Shown here one piece after another: positions 7,169 to 16,099 of a stretch of DNA of 36,199 nt. The position numbers and the translations under genes are program-made. The notes beneath the pieces are model-generated. The model was not told the DNA's origin, ran no database searches, and worked only from the letters and a program-made list of their open reading frames with translations. Numbering within the stretch: the stretch's first letter is position 1; each line of letters starts with the position of its first letter. The stretch comes from Bacteroidales bacterium (lineage in GTDB: Bacteria; Bacteroidota; Bacteroidia; Bacteroidales; UBA12077). The stretch spans positions 1-36,199 of the forward strand of contig JAKSCO010000182.1 of the NCBI GenBank assembly GCA_022360575.1. Direction: 5' to 3'.

Positions 7169-9622
7169 ATGAATAAAGAACGCAAGTTAGATATACTCAA
7201 GATTTGTCTTCCGCATATTGTTGCTATTTTGGTGTTTATTGTCTTAAATTCTATATATTTTTCGCCACAGCTAAGAGGCGAAAAGCTGCATCAACACGAT
7301 AAGTTACAGTCTATAGGAATGAGTCGCGAAACCGATGAGTTTCGATCTAAAACCGGAACCGAAGCCTTGTGGACAAATGCTGCATTTGCCGGAATGCCTG
7401 CATATCAAATATCTGTTGCTTATACCAACCCATTAAAAAAAATAAACAACTTTATATTAAAACTAATACCCAGACCTATTGGATATTTTTTATTGTTAAT
7501 GCTAGGTTTCTATATCATGTTATTATGTCTTGGCGTTAATCCTTGGTTAGCAATCGTCGGAGGTATAGCTTTTGGTTTGTCATCGCTTAATATGATATAT
7601 ATAGCCGGTGGACATAACACCAAAATTCATGCAATATCTTTTATCCCACCTATAATAGGAGGTTTGTTTTATGCTTATCGAAAACATATGATTAAAGGAA
7701 GCTTTATTGTCGCAGTTTTCCTTTCATTACATATCTCTGCAAACCATATCCAGATGACATACTATGCTGTGTTTTTAATTGCGGCAATTGTAATTATGGA
7801 GTTTTACCTTTTCCTTAAAAGAAAAGAAATCCTAAAGTTTACTAAAATATCAGCATCCTTATTTGTTGCTGTAGCAATAGCTTTAGCCATTAATATAACA
7901 AATCTGCTAACAACCTTCGAGTATAGCAAATACTCAACCCGAAGTAAATCCGAACTTACCATTAAAAACGAAGATATAAAAACAAAAGCTTTAGATCTCG
8001 ATTACATAAAACACTATAGCTTAGGTTTTGGCGAAGTATGGTCTATTGTTATTCCTAATGTAAAAGGCGGAAAAATGGAGCTAATAGGCAATAACAAAGA
8101 AATGTTAAATAAAATTAATCCAAACTATAGAAAAGTAATGGCAGGGCAGCTTACCTATTGGGGCGAGCAAAATGCTACCGGAGGTGCAATATATTTCGGA
8201 GCCTCTATATTTATCTTGTTTATATTAGGATTATTCTTTGTTAAAGAAAAACAAAAATGGGTGTTGCTTGCTATTTCATTATTGGCAATCATCCTATCGT
8301 GGAAATACGGAAGCCTTGTCGATTGGTTTATTAACAATTTCCCTATGTTTAATAAATTTAGAGATACAAAAATGATGTTAATACTTGTGCAAGTGGCATT
8401 GCCTTTATTAGCAATCCTGTTTCTTAAAACAATTTTAACCGAAACAATCGATAAGAAAAAATATTTATATGTAGTAGGTAGTGTGCTAGGAGTATTCTTA
8501 ATTATTTATTTAAGCCCCGATACCTGGTTTAGCTTCTTTAGCAACAACGAAGTTACCTATTTCAACAAACTGGCAGTTTCATACAGAACAAATCCAAATG
8601 CACTAAATCAAATTAATGATATCAAATCTCAGCTAAACGATATCCGAATTGATGTATTTAAGAAAGATGTAATACGAGCCGTATTTTTTATGTTCGCAGT
8701 AGGGCTTGCGGTTTATTTGTTTATGATCAAAAAAATAAAAACAAATACATTAATTCTTGTTGTTGCTTGCCTTGTCGTAATTGATATGTGGACTATAGAT
8801 AAAAGATATCTTAACGAAGATAATTTCGAAAGTGTACGAAAAGAAAGAACTTTTTATAAAAAAACAAAAGCCGATCAAGCAATATTAAAAGACAAAGACC
8901 CTAACTTTAAGGTAATGAACTTAACTGTTAGTACATTCAACGATGCTAGTACTTCTCTTTTCCATAAGTCGATCGGAGGATATCATGGAGCTAAAATGCT
9001 TCGATACCAAGAATTAATCGAGCATCATATCTCTAAAAACAATATGAATGTATTAAATATGTTAAATACAAAATACTTTATTGTCCCCAATCAAAAACGA
9101 CAGCCTGTAGCTCAATTAAATCGCGAAGCATTAGGTAATGCTTGGTTTGTTCAAGATTATAGAATAGTAAAAAATGCCGACGAAGAGATAAGTGCCTTGT
9201 CCGATTTCAATCCTAAACGAGAAGCAATCATCGATCAGCGGTTTGCCCAGTTTGTCGAAGGAAAAAACTTTGTAAATGATACTTCGGCATTTATTAAGCT
9301 TACATCTTACAAACCCAATCATTTAAAATACCAAACAAATAGTCAACAAGATCAGTTAGCTGTTTTCTCCGAAATCTATTATCCAAAAGGGTGGAATGCT
9401 TTCATTGATGGGCAATCCGTTAGCCATTTCAGAACAAACTATGTCTTAAGAGCTATGGTTATTCCTGCCGGAAAACACAATATCGAATTCAAGTTTCAAC
9501 CCAAATCGTATTCGCTAGGAAATAAAATATCTTTGGCCGGATCTTCTATTTTAATAATACTATTAATCTTATTGTTTGGTCGCGAATTGTTAGCTCTTTA
9601 TAAGAACAAACAAAAAGACTGA
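7169..9622 (+). CDS. YfhO-family multi-spanning membrane protein
   Basis: An 817-aa integral membrane protein of the YfhO family, which belongs to the GT-C-like lipid-linked-sugar glycosyltransferases. Residues about 12-30 form the first membrane segment, followed by the periplasmic loop with HQHDKLQSIGMSRE and WTNAAFAGMPAYQIS, the best conserved part of the family. At least ten more membrane segments follow up to about residue 540, then a soluble domain (about 550-780) and a last membrane helix (about 785-805). In other bacteria YfhO glycosylates teichoic acids; in Bacteroidota the substrate is unknown, probably a surface glycan or protein. It is a single gene between divergent and co-directional neighbours, with its own candidate promoter. 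Confidence 0.85.
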   Translation: MNKERKLDILKICLPHIVAILVFIVLNSIYFSPQLRGEKLHQHDKLQSIGMSRETDEFRSKTGTEALWTNAAFAGMPAYQISVAYTNPLKKINNFILKLIPRPIGYFLLLMLGFYIMLLCLGVNPWLAIVGGIAFGLSSLNMIYIAGGHNTKIHAISFIPPIIGGLFYAYRKHMIKGSFIVAVFLSLHISANHIQMTYYAVFLIAAIVIMEFYLFLKRKEILKFTKISASLFVAVAIALAINITNLLTTFEYSKYSTRSKSELTIKNEDIKTKALDLDYIKHYSLGFGEVWSIVIPNVKGGKMELIGNNKEMLNKINPNYRKVMAGQLTYWGEQNATGGAIYFGASIFILFILGLFFVKEKQKWVLLAISLLAIILSWKYGSLVDWFINNFPMFNKFRDTKMMLILVQVALPLLAILFLKTILTETIDKKKYLYVVGSVLGVFLIIYLSPDTWFSFFSNNEVTYFNKLAVSYRTNPNALNQINDIKSQLNDIRIDVFKKDVIRAVFFMFAVGLAVYLFMIKKIKTNTLILVVACLVVIDMWTIDKRYLNEDNFESVRKERTFYKKTKADQAILKDKDPNFKVMNLTVSTFNDASTSLFHKSIGGYHGAKMLRYQELIEHHISKNNMNVLNMLNTKYFIVPNQKRQPVAQLNREALGNAWFVQDYRIVKNADEEISALSDFNPKREAIIDQRFAQFVEGKNFVNDTSAFIKLTSYKPNHLKYQTNSQQDQLAVFSEIYYPKGWNAFIDGQSVSHFRTNYVLRAMVIPAGKHNIEFKFQPKSYSLGNKISLAGSSILIILLILLFGRELLALYKNKQKD

Positions 9623-9634
9623 TAAATTTAATTA

Positions 9635-9660
9635 AAGATGCAAAGTTTATTTTGCATCTT
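9635..9660. terminator. Hairpin between the YfhO-type gene and ftsX
   Basis: AAGATGCAAA (9635-9644) pairs perfectly with TTTGCATCTT (9651-9660) across a 6-nt loop. There is no strong U run after it, so it may be an mRNA 3'-end stabiliser or weak terminator. It sits 13 bp after the stop codon and just before the ftsX promoter box. Its sequence resembles the GATGCAA/GACGCAA hairpins at 35640-35820. Confidence 0.55.
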
Positions 9661-9679
9661 AATTATTCATGTTAATTTG

Positions 9680-9687
9680 TATCTTTG
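9680..9687 (+). promoter_or_regulatory. Candidate -7 box for the ftsX operon
   Basis: TATCTTTG matches TAnnTTTG and lies 19 bp before the ATG at 9706. A TTTG occurs in the preceding hairpin but its spacing (about 25 nt) is long. This supports a separate promoter for ftsX-DUF3098-uppP-truB-queA. Confidence 0.5.
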
Positions 9688-9705
9688 TGCTATTCATAAA
9701 TAACT

Positions 9706-10584
9706 ATGAGCAAAAAAGAAATTAATGTAACCAAACGACGATTAAGAAGTTCATATCTAACTTCTATTATTAGTATTTCATTAGTGCTATTTCTTCTCGG
9801 AATGCTCGGACTATTAGTATTAAATGCTAAACGACTATCCGATCATGTAAAAGAAAATATCGGATTTACTGCTATTCTGAAAGAAAATGCTAAAGAAGTT
9901 GATGTAATTTTATTACAAAAAAGTTTGGATGCTTCAGAGTATGTTAAATCAACAAAATACATTACTAAAGAAGAAGCTGCTCAAAATTTAAAACAAGATT
10001 TAGGCGAAGACTTTATTGATTTCTTAGGGTTCAATCCCTTACTGGCATCTATCGAGGTAAAATTCTATGCCGATTATGCAAATCCTGATAGCATTGCTAA
10101 AATCGAAGAAAATTTCACACATTACGAGCTTGTGAAAGAAGTGTTTTATCAAAAAAATTTGGTAAGCCTTATCAACGAAAATGTCAAAAAGATAAGTCTA
10201 ATCATTTTAATATTTAGCGGACTCTTATTTTTAGTTGCTATTACACTTATAAATTCAACAATACGTTTATCTGTGTATTCAAAACGATTTATAATTAATA
10301 CAATGCAGTTGGTTGGAGCTACTCGTAGCTTTATCCGTCGTCCGTTCTTATATCGAAGTGCAGGAAACGGAATATTAGCTGCTATTATAGCTATTGGGCT
10401 TTTAGTTGGAGCTCTTTATCTTGTACAACAAGAATTTGAAGATATTATTAGTATTCAGGATATAGAAATAATCGGAATATTATTCCTGGGAGTATTTCTT
10501 GTTGGGATTATAATAAACTGGATATCTACCTTTTTTGCTGTTACAAAGTATTTAAAAATGAAAGTTGATAAATTATATTATTAA
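9706..10584 (+). CDS. ftsX: Cell division protein FtsX
   Basis: A 292-aa inner-membrane protein with the FtsX layout: a basic cytoplasmic start, membrane helix at about 20-42, a periplasmic domain of about 120 residues, then three helices near 165-188, 220-240 and 252-276. LVGATRSFIRRPFLYRSAGNG is the conserved coupling region before the last helix pair, the usual contact with the ATPase FtsE. FtsX works with FtsE to activate peptidoglycan hydrolases at the division site. ftsE is not next to it here. It is the first gene of a tight run followed at 15 bp by the DUF3098 gene. Confidence 0.93.
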   Translation: MSKKEINVTKRRLRSSYLTSIISISLVLFLLGMLGLLVLNAKRLSDHVKENIGFTAILKENAKEVDVILLQKSLDASEYVKSTKYITKEEAAQNLKQDLGEDFIDFLGFNPLLASIEVKFYADYANPDSIAKIEENFTHYELVKEVFYQKNLVSLINENVKKISLIILIFSGLLFLVAITLINSTIRLSVYSKRFIINTMQLVGATRSFIRRPFLYRSAGNGILAAIIAIGLLVGALYLVQQEFEDIISIQDIEIIGILFLGVFLVGIIINWISTFFAVTKYLKMKVDKLYY

Positions 10585-10599
10585 TTAAAAAATGTTCTG

Positions 10600-10860
10600 A
10601 TGTCGAAAAGTAATACACCGAACGAAAAAAAAATAGAATTTGCGTTAAGTAAAGAAAATTATAAATTATTGGGTATAGGGTTTGTAATTATTGTTATAGG
10701 CTTTCTTCTTATGATGGGAGGGAAAGCCGAATCACCCGATGTTTTTAACGAAGAAGTTTTTAGTTTCAGGAGAATCACTTTAGCTCCAATTGTTGTGTTG
10801 TTTGGATTCGTATTCGAAATTTATGCAATAATGAAAAAACCTAAAGAAACTAAAGAATAA
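10600..10860 (+). CDS. DUF3098 small membrane protein
   Basis: An 86-aa protein with two membrane segments (about 23-42 and 60-79) joined by a short loop containing SPDVFNEEVFSFRRITLAPIVV, matching the DUF3098 family of Bacteroidota. The function is unknown. In this phylum the gene regularly sits between ftsX and uppP, as here, which hints at a role in cell envelope growth or division. The start is 15 bp after ftsX and the stop is 21 bp before uppP. Confidence 0.85.
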   Translation: MSKSNTPNEKKIEFALSKENYKLLGIGFVIIVIGFLLMMGGKAESPDVFNEEVFSFRRITLAPIVVLFGFVFEIYAIMKKPKETKE

Positions 10861-10881
10861 AAATCATATAAATTATAAAAG

Positions 10882-11667
10882 ATGGATTGGTTAGAAGCTT
10901 TAATCCTTGGAATTATTCAAGGATTAACGGAGTTTTTGCCTGTGAGTAGCAGTGGGCATTTAGAGTTGGGTAAGCATATTTTAGGTATTGAATATACCGA
11001 AAACTTGACATTTACTGTGGTAGTTCACGGAGCAACAGTATTAAGTACAATTATTATTTTTTGGAAAACAATTGTAGAATTATTCCGAGAATTATTTAAA
11101 TTTAAATGGAACGAGTCAACAAAATATATTGTTAAAATAATCATATCAATGTTGCCTGTATTAGTTGTAGGTTTATTTTTTAAAGAGCAAATAGAGAGTT
11201 TATTTATCGGGAATATCCTATTTGTAGGATGTATGTTATTAATAACAGCTGTATTGTTAGCTTTTACTTATTATGCTAAAGAACAACAAAAAGAGATCTC
11301 ATTCAAAGATTCGTTTGTGATCGGAATAGCTCAGGCTTTAGCTGTAATGCCCGGAATATCGCGATCAGGAGCTACCATTGCCACTGGGTTGTATTTAGGC
11401 AATAAGAAAGAGTTTATCACAAAATTTTCTTTTCTTATGGTTTTAGTTCCTATAATTGGAGCCAATGTAAAAGATCTTATGGATTTAGATATAAGCACTC
11501 ATCCCTTATCGATGAAGCCCCTAATAATAGGATTTGTTGCAGCTTTTTTTACTGGCTTACTCGCTTGTTCGTGGATGTTGAAAATAGTAAAAAAAGGTAA
11601 ATTAATTTATTTTGCTGCCTACTGTTTAGTGGTGGGGGCTATTGCAATTATTTTTTCTATTATATAA
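10882..11667 (+). CDS. uppP: Undecaprenyl-diphosphate phosphatase
   Basis: A 261-aa polytopic membrane phosphatase that converts undecaprenyl diphosphate to the monophosphate, recycling the lipid carrier for peptidoglycan and surface polysaccharides. Both signature regions are present: GLTEFLPVSSSGHL near residues 15-28, and PGISRSGATIATGL near 153-166, containing the catalytic Glu, Ser and Arg positions. Seven to eight membrane segments are seen. Bacitracin resistance is a known side effect of this enzyme in other bacteria. It is preceded by DUF3098 and followed after 5 bp by truB, so it is co-transcribed with both. Confidence 0.96.
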   Translation: MDWLEALILGIIQGLTEFLPVSSSGHLELGKHILGIEYTENLTFTVVVHGATVLSTIIIFWKTIVELFRELFKFKWNESTKYIVKIIISMLPVLVVGLFFKEQIESLFIGNILFVGCMLLITAVLLAFTYYAKEQQKEISFKDSFVIGIAQALAVMPGISRSGATIATGLYLGNKKEFITKFSFLMVLVPIIGANVKDLMDLDISTHPLSMKPLIIGFVAAFFTGLLACSWMLKIVKKGKLIYFAAYCLVVGAIAIIFSII

Positions 11668-11672
11668 GTTAT

Positions 11673-12398
11673 ATGAAATTTGAGGTAGAAAATATAGAAG
11701 AGTTTCAATCAGGAAAAATAATCCCAATTAATAAACCATACGAGTGGACTTCTTTCGATGTAGTAAAGAAAATCAAAAATCAAATTGGGAAAAAATTAAG
11801 ACAAGCTTTAAACATTCGATTAAAAAACTTTAAAGTAGGGCACGCCGGAACTTTAGATCCTTTAGCCGAAGGCTTGCTTATTGTTTGTACAGGAAAAGCA
11901 ACAAAGCAAATAAATGGCTTAATGTCCGACGAAAAAGAATATGTTGCTACTGTCGAACTAGGGAAAACAACCCCATCATACGATCTGGAAACCGAATACG
12001 ATCAAGAATTTCCTACAGATCATATAACTCAAGAATTGGTTCAAAATGAATTAAAAAAGTTTTTAGGTGAACAAAACCAAACTCCTCCTGTTTATTCTGC
12101 AAAGAATGTAAATGGTAAAAGAGCATACGATTATGCTCGAAGTGGAGAAAAACTTGTATTAAAATCAAATAAAATAGAAATAAAAGAGATAGAATTAATT
12201 GAATATGACTTACCTAAAATAGTATTACGAATAGTTTGTAGTAAGGGGACTTATATTCGCTCTTTAGCCCATGATATCGGGAAAAATTTAAATAGTGGAG
12301 GACATTTAGTTCGCCTAATTCGAACACGGATAGGAGATTATAAGTTAGAATCTTCTGTAAGTGTGCAAGATTTTGAGAAAATTTTATCAACTTTGTAA
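11673..12398 (+). CDS. truB: tRNA pseudouridine-55 synthase
   Basis: A 241-aa enzyme forming pseudouridine at position 55 in the T-loop of tRNAs. The start INKPYEWTSFDVVKKIK and the motif GHAGTLDPLAEGLL are typical; Asp62 in that motif is the catalytic nucleophile. KATKQINGLMSDEKEYVATVELG, TPPVYSAKNVNGKRAYDYAR and CSKGTYIRSLAHDIG follow in family order. There is no long C-terminal PUA domain, as usual in Bacteroidota. The ATG lies 5 bp after uppP, implying coupling. Confidence 0.96.
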   Translation: MKFEVENIEEFQSGKIIPINKPYEWTSFDVVKKIKNQIGKKLRQALNIRLKNFKVGHAGTLDPLAEGLLIVCTGKATKQINGLMSDEKEYVATVELGKTTPSYDLETEYDQEFPTDHITQELVQNELKKFLGEQNQTPPVYSAKNVNGKRAYDYARSGEKLVLKSNKIEIKEIELIEYDLPKIVLRIVCSKGTYIRSLAHDIGKNLNSGGHLVRLIRTRIGDYKLESSVSVQDFEKILSTL

Positions 12399-12463
12399 CT
12401 ATTTTAAAAATGCTGCGTACAAGCAGGGCACGAATGTATAATCTATAAAAAGCGTTATAATAC

Positions 12464-13513
12464 ATGAAGTTATCCAAATTTAAGTTTGATCTTCCAAAAG
12501 ATTTAATAGCAAAATTTCCGGCAGAAAATAGAGATGAATCACGTTTACTTGTAGTACATAAAGATACAGGTAAATTTGAACATAAGATATTTAAAGATGT
12601 CGTAAATTATCTCGACGATAAGGATGTTATGGTATTCAATAATACCAAGGTTTTTCCTGCTAGACTTTATGGAAATAAAGAAAAAACTGGAGCTAAAATC
12701 GAAGTATTCTTATTGCGAGAATTAAACAGGGAGCAGAGATTGTGGGATGTGTTGGTTGATCCAGCAAGAAAGATAAGAATTGGAAATAAACTATATTTTG
12801 GGGAGGATGATTCGTTAGTTGCTGAAGTAATCGATAACACTACATCTAGAGGTCGTACTCTTAGATTCTTATTCGATGGTTCTTACGAAGAATTTAAGAA
12901 AACATTATACGGACTGGGCGAAACCCCATTACCTCGTTTTATTAACAGAGAAGTAGAACCTGAAGATAGCGAAAGATATCAGACAATTTATGCAAAACAC
13001 GAGGGAGCTGTTGTTGCTCCTACTGCAGGAATGCATTTTAGTCGAGAGTTGATGAAACGATTAGAAATTAAAGGTGTTGATTTTGCCGAAATAACCTTGC
13101 ATGTTGGTTTAGGTAATTTCCGTACAGTTGATGTTGAAGACCTTACTAAGCATAAAATGGATTCTGAAAAAATTCACATTTCAGAAGAAGCTGTTAATGT
13201 TGTTAATCGAGCAAAAGATAATAAAAGTAACATTGTTGCTGTCGGAACTACAGTTCTTAGAACATTAGAATCTTCAGTATCAACAATGGGGCATCTAAAA
13301 CCTTATGACGGATGGACTAATAAATTTATTTTCCCTCCATACGAAGTAAGAGTTCCTAATATGATGATATCGAATTTTCACTTGCCATTATCTACATTGT
13401 TAATGATGGTTTCGGCATTTGGTGGTTACGATACTATAATGGATGCTTACAGAACTGCCATTAAAGAAGAATATCGATTCGGAACATATGGCGATGCTAT
13501 GTTAATTTTATAA
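12464..13513 (+). CDS. queA: S-adenosylmethionine:tRNA ribosyltransferase-isomerase
   Basis: A 349-aa enzyme that transfers and rearranges the ribosyl part of S-adenosylmethionine onto 7-aminomethyl-7-deazaguanine in tRNA, giving epoxyqueuosine. Family motifs seen: [21 protein letters not shown] at the start, [43 protein letters not shown] and, near the end, [19 protein letters not shown]. Length is normal. It is the last gene of the plus-strand run and is followed by a strong hairpin. Confidence 0.97.
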   Translation: MKLSKFKFDLPKDLIAKFPAENRDESRLLVVHKDTGKFEHKIFKDVVNYLDDKDVMVFNNTKVFPARLYGNKEKTGAKIEVFLLRELNREQRLWDVLVDPARKIRIGNKLYFGEDDSLVAEVIDNTTSRGRTLRFLFDGSYEEFKKTLYGLGETPLPRFINREVEPEDSERYQTIYAKHEGAVVAPTAGMHFSRELMKRLEIKGVDFAEITLHVGLGNFRTVDVEDLTKHKMDSEKIHISEEAVNVVNRAKDNKSNIVAVGTTVLRTLESSVSTMGHLKPYDGWTNKFIFPPYEVRVPNMMISNFHLPLSTLLMMVSAFGGYDTIMDAYRTAIKEEYRFGTYGDAMLIL

Positions 13514-13532
13514 CTTAATATATTCAGAAATT

Positions 13533-13567
13533 AAAAGGGTTGTTATTAAAACATCCCTTTTGTTTTT
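13533..13567. terminator. Bidirectional terminator between queA and the uracil-DNA glycosylase gene
   Basis: AAAAGGG (13533-13539) pairs with CCCTTTT (13555-13561), extended by TGT/ACA after one mismatch, and is followed by TGTTTTTT. It sits between convergent genes and has A and T tracts on both sides, so it can serve both strands. Confidence 0.8.
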
Positions 13568-14157
13568 TAGCAATGTTCCGAATAATGCTCTGGATTTATA
13601 ATCTCTCTATATTTTGCAACTATTTTCTTAAAATCTTCCCATGCTGGGCGTTTTAATTTTTCATTTCGTAGTAAAGCCGAAGGATGAAACGTTGGCATAA
13701 CCAAGCGATTATTCCATTGCATCCATTCTCCTCGTACTTTCGTTATTCTAGCATTAGGGTCAATTAAACCTTTTAATGCTGTTGCTCCCAGAAGAACTAT
13801 AATCTTAGGATCAATTAATTCAATTTGTTTGTACAAATAGGGAATGCAGGTTTCTCTTTCTTCAAGCAAAGGATCTCTATTGTTTGGTGGTCGGCATTTT
13901 ACAATATTTCCAATAAACACATGTTCGTTTCTGTTAAATCCACAAACAGCAAAAATTTTATCAAGCAACTGCCCTGACTTTCCAACAAAAGGGCGTCCTC
14001 GTTGATCTTCATAATATCCGGGACCTTCACCAATACACATAATTTCAGCATTGCGAAATCCTTCGCCAAATACAACTTTGTTACGTGTTTTACTAAGACT
14101 GCATTTAGTGCAATTTAAAGTTTCCTGCTTTAATAAATCAAACTGATCCATATCCAT
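13567..14157 (-). CDS. Family 4 (Fe-S) uracil-DNA glycosylase
   Basis: A 196-aa DNA repair enzyme that removes uracil from DNA. Cys16, Cys19, Cys88 and Cys104 have the CxxC ... C-x15-C pattern that holds the 4Fe-4S cluster of family 4. GEGPGYYED (43-51) is active-site motif A, and FHPSALLRN is the C-terminal motif with the His. The protein begins after three bases from the dehydrogenase stop region, on the same strand, so the two may share a transcript (dehydrogenase first). Family 4 enzymes often accept several damaged bases; this is known of the family, not seen here. Confidence 0.92.
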   Translation of the reverse strand: MDMDQFDLLKQETLNCTKCSLSKTRNKVVFGEGFRNAEIMCIGEGPGYYEDQRGRPFVGKSGQLLDKIFAVCGFNRNEHVFIGNIVKCRPPNNRDPLLEERETCIPYLYKQIELIDPKIIVLLGATALKGLIDPNARITKVRGEWMQWNNRLVMPTFHPSALLRNEKLKRPAWEDFKKIVAKYREIINPEHYSEHC

Positions 14158-14159
14158 CT

Positions 14160-15104
14160 TTAACTCATAATATTCTGAGGAGTTCCATTAAGCCATTTAG
14201 TAATATTATCTATTACAATTTTACTTCGTAACTGGATTGCTTCTTTTGTTGCATATCCAATATGAGGAAGTAAAAGAGTATTTGGTGCATCAAACAAAAT
14301 ATAATTCTTTTCTAAAGGAGGCTCTTTTTCGTAAATGTCAATGGCTGCTCCAGCAATCAATCCTTCTTTCAAGGCCGTTTTTAAAGCTAAATTATCAACA
14401 ACTAAAGCACGAGCGGTATTTATTATTATCGAATCCGATTTCATTAAATCAAGCTCCTCTTTCCCTATAAAATTTTTGGTTTCTTTAGTTAGAGGAACAT
14501 GCAAGCTCACAATATCACTTGATTTTAATAATGTCTCTAAGTTAACTTCTTCAACATCTTTTATATTTTTTTGCGAACGATTATAAGCAATAACTTTACA
14601 TCCAAAAACATTAGCTAATTTAGCTACTTGTTGCCCTATTTCTCCAAGGCCTATAATCCCTAAAGTTTTTCCATGCAATTCGCTTCCAAAGAATCCTTCG
14701 CGAGATAATCCTTTTCGTGTCTGATTATCCCCCCAAACAATTCTACGGAGTAAGTTAATGATACTTCCAATTGTTAGTTCAGCAACTGCATGATTTGAGT
14801 ATCCGGCAGCATTAGATACAAGTATGTTTTTCTTATTACAAAGATCCATTGGTAAATGATCTACTCCTGTAAAAGCAACCGAAATCATTTTTAAATTCTC
14901 GCATGAATTAATTACGTCTTCAGATATATTTATGTTGCTTAGAATTAAAATATCAGCAGAAGCTACTCTTTCAATAATTTCTGCATTGTTTTTAGGTTTT
15001 GTGGTATAGTTTATAAAACTGTGCCCCAATGAGGTAAATTTTGTTTTTAACTGATCTATTTCGGGATTTGATATTCCAATGGGTTCAAGCAATATTATCT
15101 TCAT
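14160..15104 (-). CDS. D-2-hydroxyacid dehydrogenase (NAD-dependent)
   Basis: A 314-aa member of the D-isomer-specific 2-hydroxyacid dehydrogenase family. GLGEIG (152-157) is the NAD-binding glycine motif. The catalytic residues are Arg232 (in NTARALVVD), Glu261 (in YEKEPP) and His281 (in LPHIGYAT). The substrate-loop region VAFTGVDHLP lies at 76-85. Candidates are glycerate, glyoxylate, phosphoglycerate or a larger 2-keto acid; it lacks the C-terminal ACT domain of long 3-phosphoglycerate dehydrogenases. It lies upstream of the uracil glycosylase gene with 2 bp between them and downstream of the tsf terminator. Confidence 0.9.
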   Translation of the reverse strand: MKIILLEPIGISNPEIDQLKTKFTSLGHSFINYTTKPKNNAEIIERVASADILILSNINISEDVINSCENLKMISVAFTGVDHLPMDLCNKKNILVSNAAGYSNHAVAELTIGSIINLLRRIVWGDNQTRKGLSREGFFGSELHGKTLGIIGLGEIGQQVAKLANVFGCKVIAYNRSQKNIKDVEEVNLETLLKSSDIVSLHVPLTKETKNFIGKEELDLMKSDSIIINTARALVVDNLALKTALKEGLIAGAAIDIYEKEPPLEKNYILFDAPNTLLLPHIGYATKEAIQLRSKIVIDNITKWLNGTPQNIMS

Positions 15105-15198
15105 TTGATTTTAATTTATGAGATTTATCCTATCCAAAAAATATATTTATATAATATTTTATGTAATCAGGGTCGATTATTTAGAAAGTAAAAATAAA

Positions 15199-15228
15199 AA
15201 AAGGAGTTCAAATATTTGAACTCCTTTT
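15199..15228 (-). terminator. Terminator of the rplM-rpsI-rpsB-tsf operon
   Basis: A 30-bp perfect palindrome with arms AAAAGGAGTTCAA and TTGAACTCCTTTT around ATAT, with T-rich DNA following on the minus strand. It lies 22 bp beyond the tsf stop codon. A-rich and T-rich flanks would allow use in both directions. Confidence 0.88.
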
Positions 15229-15249
15229 GATAATATTATTAGTAAAAGA

Positions 15250-16077
15250 TTACTGTTTGATAGAATATCTCTTGAATTCAGTAACAGTTAAATCTTTATC
15301 TTCTTGTTGTAAGTATTGCTGAACAGACATTTTATTTTCTTTAATAAAAGCCTGATTTAATAAAGTATTCTCCTTAAAGAACTTATTTAATTTCCCTTGA
15401 GCAATTTTATCAACTAAATTTTCTGGTTTTCCTTCAGCTAAAGCTTGATTTTTACCAATTTCAAGTTCTTTTTCGATAACATCCTGAGGAACTTGTTCTT
15501 GGTTTACAGCTACAGGTTCCATTGCAGCAACCTGCATAGCAACATCTTTACCTACTTGTTCTTCAACTTGGTTTTTGTTTAAACCAATTAAAGTAGCAAG
15601 TTTTTTATCGCTATGGATATAAGCAGCAACTTGTGCTGATTCAAGTTTATCAAAGAAAGATAATTCTAATTTCTCTCCAATAACTCCTGTTTGCTCTACA
15701 ATTTTATCAGCTACAGTAACTCCTTCAAAATCCAATGATTTTAATTCATCAAGATTTGTTGGATTGTTAGCTAAAGCTTTTTCTAAAATCTCATTAGCAA
15801 ACTTTACAAAATCTTCGTTTTTAGCAACGAAATCAGTTTCACAATTTAAACAAACTAAAGCACCTTTAGTGTTATCTTCGTTTGTTTTAGCTAAAACAAC
15901 TCCTTCAGAAGCTTCTCTGTCTGAACGCTTGCTAGCAAGAGCCATTCCTTTTTCACGAATGATTTGTATTGCTTTGTCAAAATCACCGTCAGTTTCAACT
16001 AATGCCTTCTTACAGTCCATCATTCCGGCACCAGTCATTTTTCTTAATTTATTTACATCAGATGCAGTAATAGCCAT
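15250..16077 (-). CDS. tsf: Translation elongation factor Ts
   Basis: A 275-aa guanine-nucleotide exchange factor for EF-Tu. The N-terminal UBA-like domain contains VNKLRKMTGAGMMDCKKALVE, the strongest signature, and RSDREASEGVV, VCLNCETDFVAKN and MQVAAMEP follow as in all bacterial EF-Ts. Length is as usual. It is 22 bp downstream of rpsB on the same strand, the standard pairing, and is the last gene before a strong hairpin. Confidence 0.98.
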   Translation of the reverse strand: MAITASDVNKLRKMTGAGMMDCKKALVETDGDFDKAIQIIREKGMALASKRSDREASEGVVLAKTNEDNTKGALVCLNCETDFVAKNEDFVKFANEILEKALANNPTNLDELKSLDFEGVTVADKIVEQTGVIGEKLELSFFDKLESAQVAAYIHSDKKLATLIGLNKNQVEEQVGKDVAMQVAAMEPVAVNQEQVPQDVIEKELEIGKNQALAEGKPENLVDKIAQGKLNKFFKENTLLNQAFIKENKMSVQQYLQQEDKDLTVTEFKRYSIKQ

Positions 16078-16099
16078 TTTTATAATATTTTATAATGAA

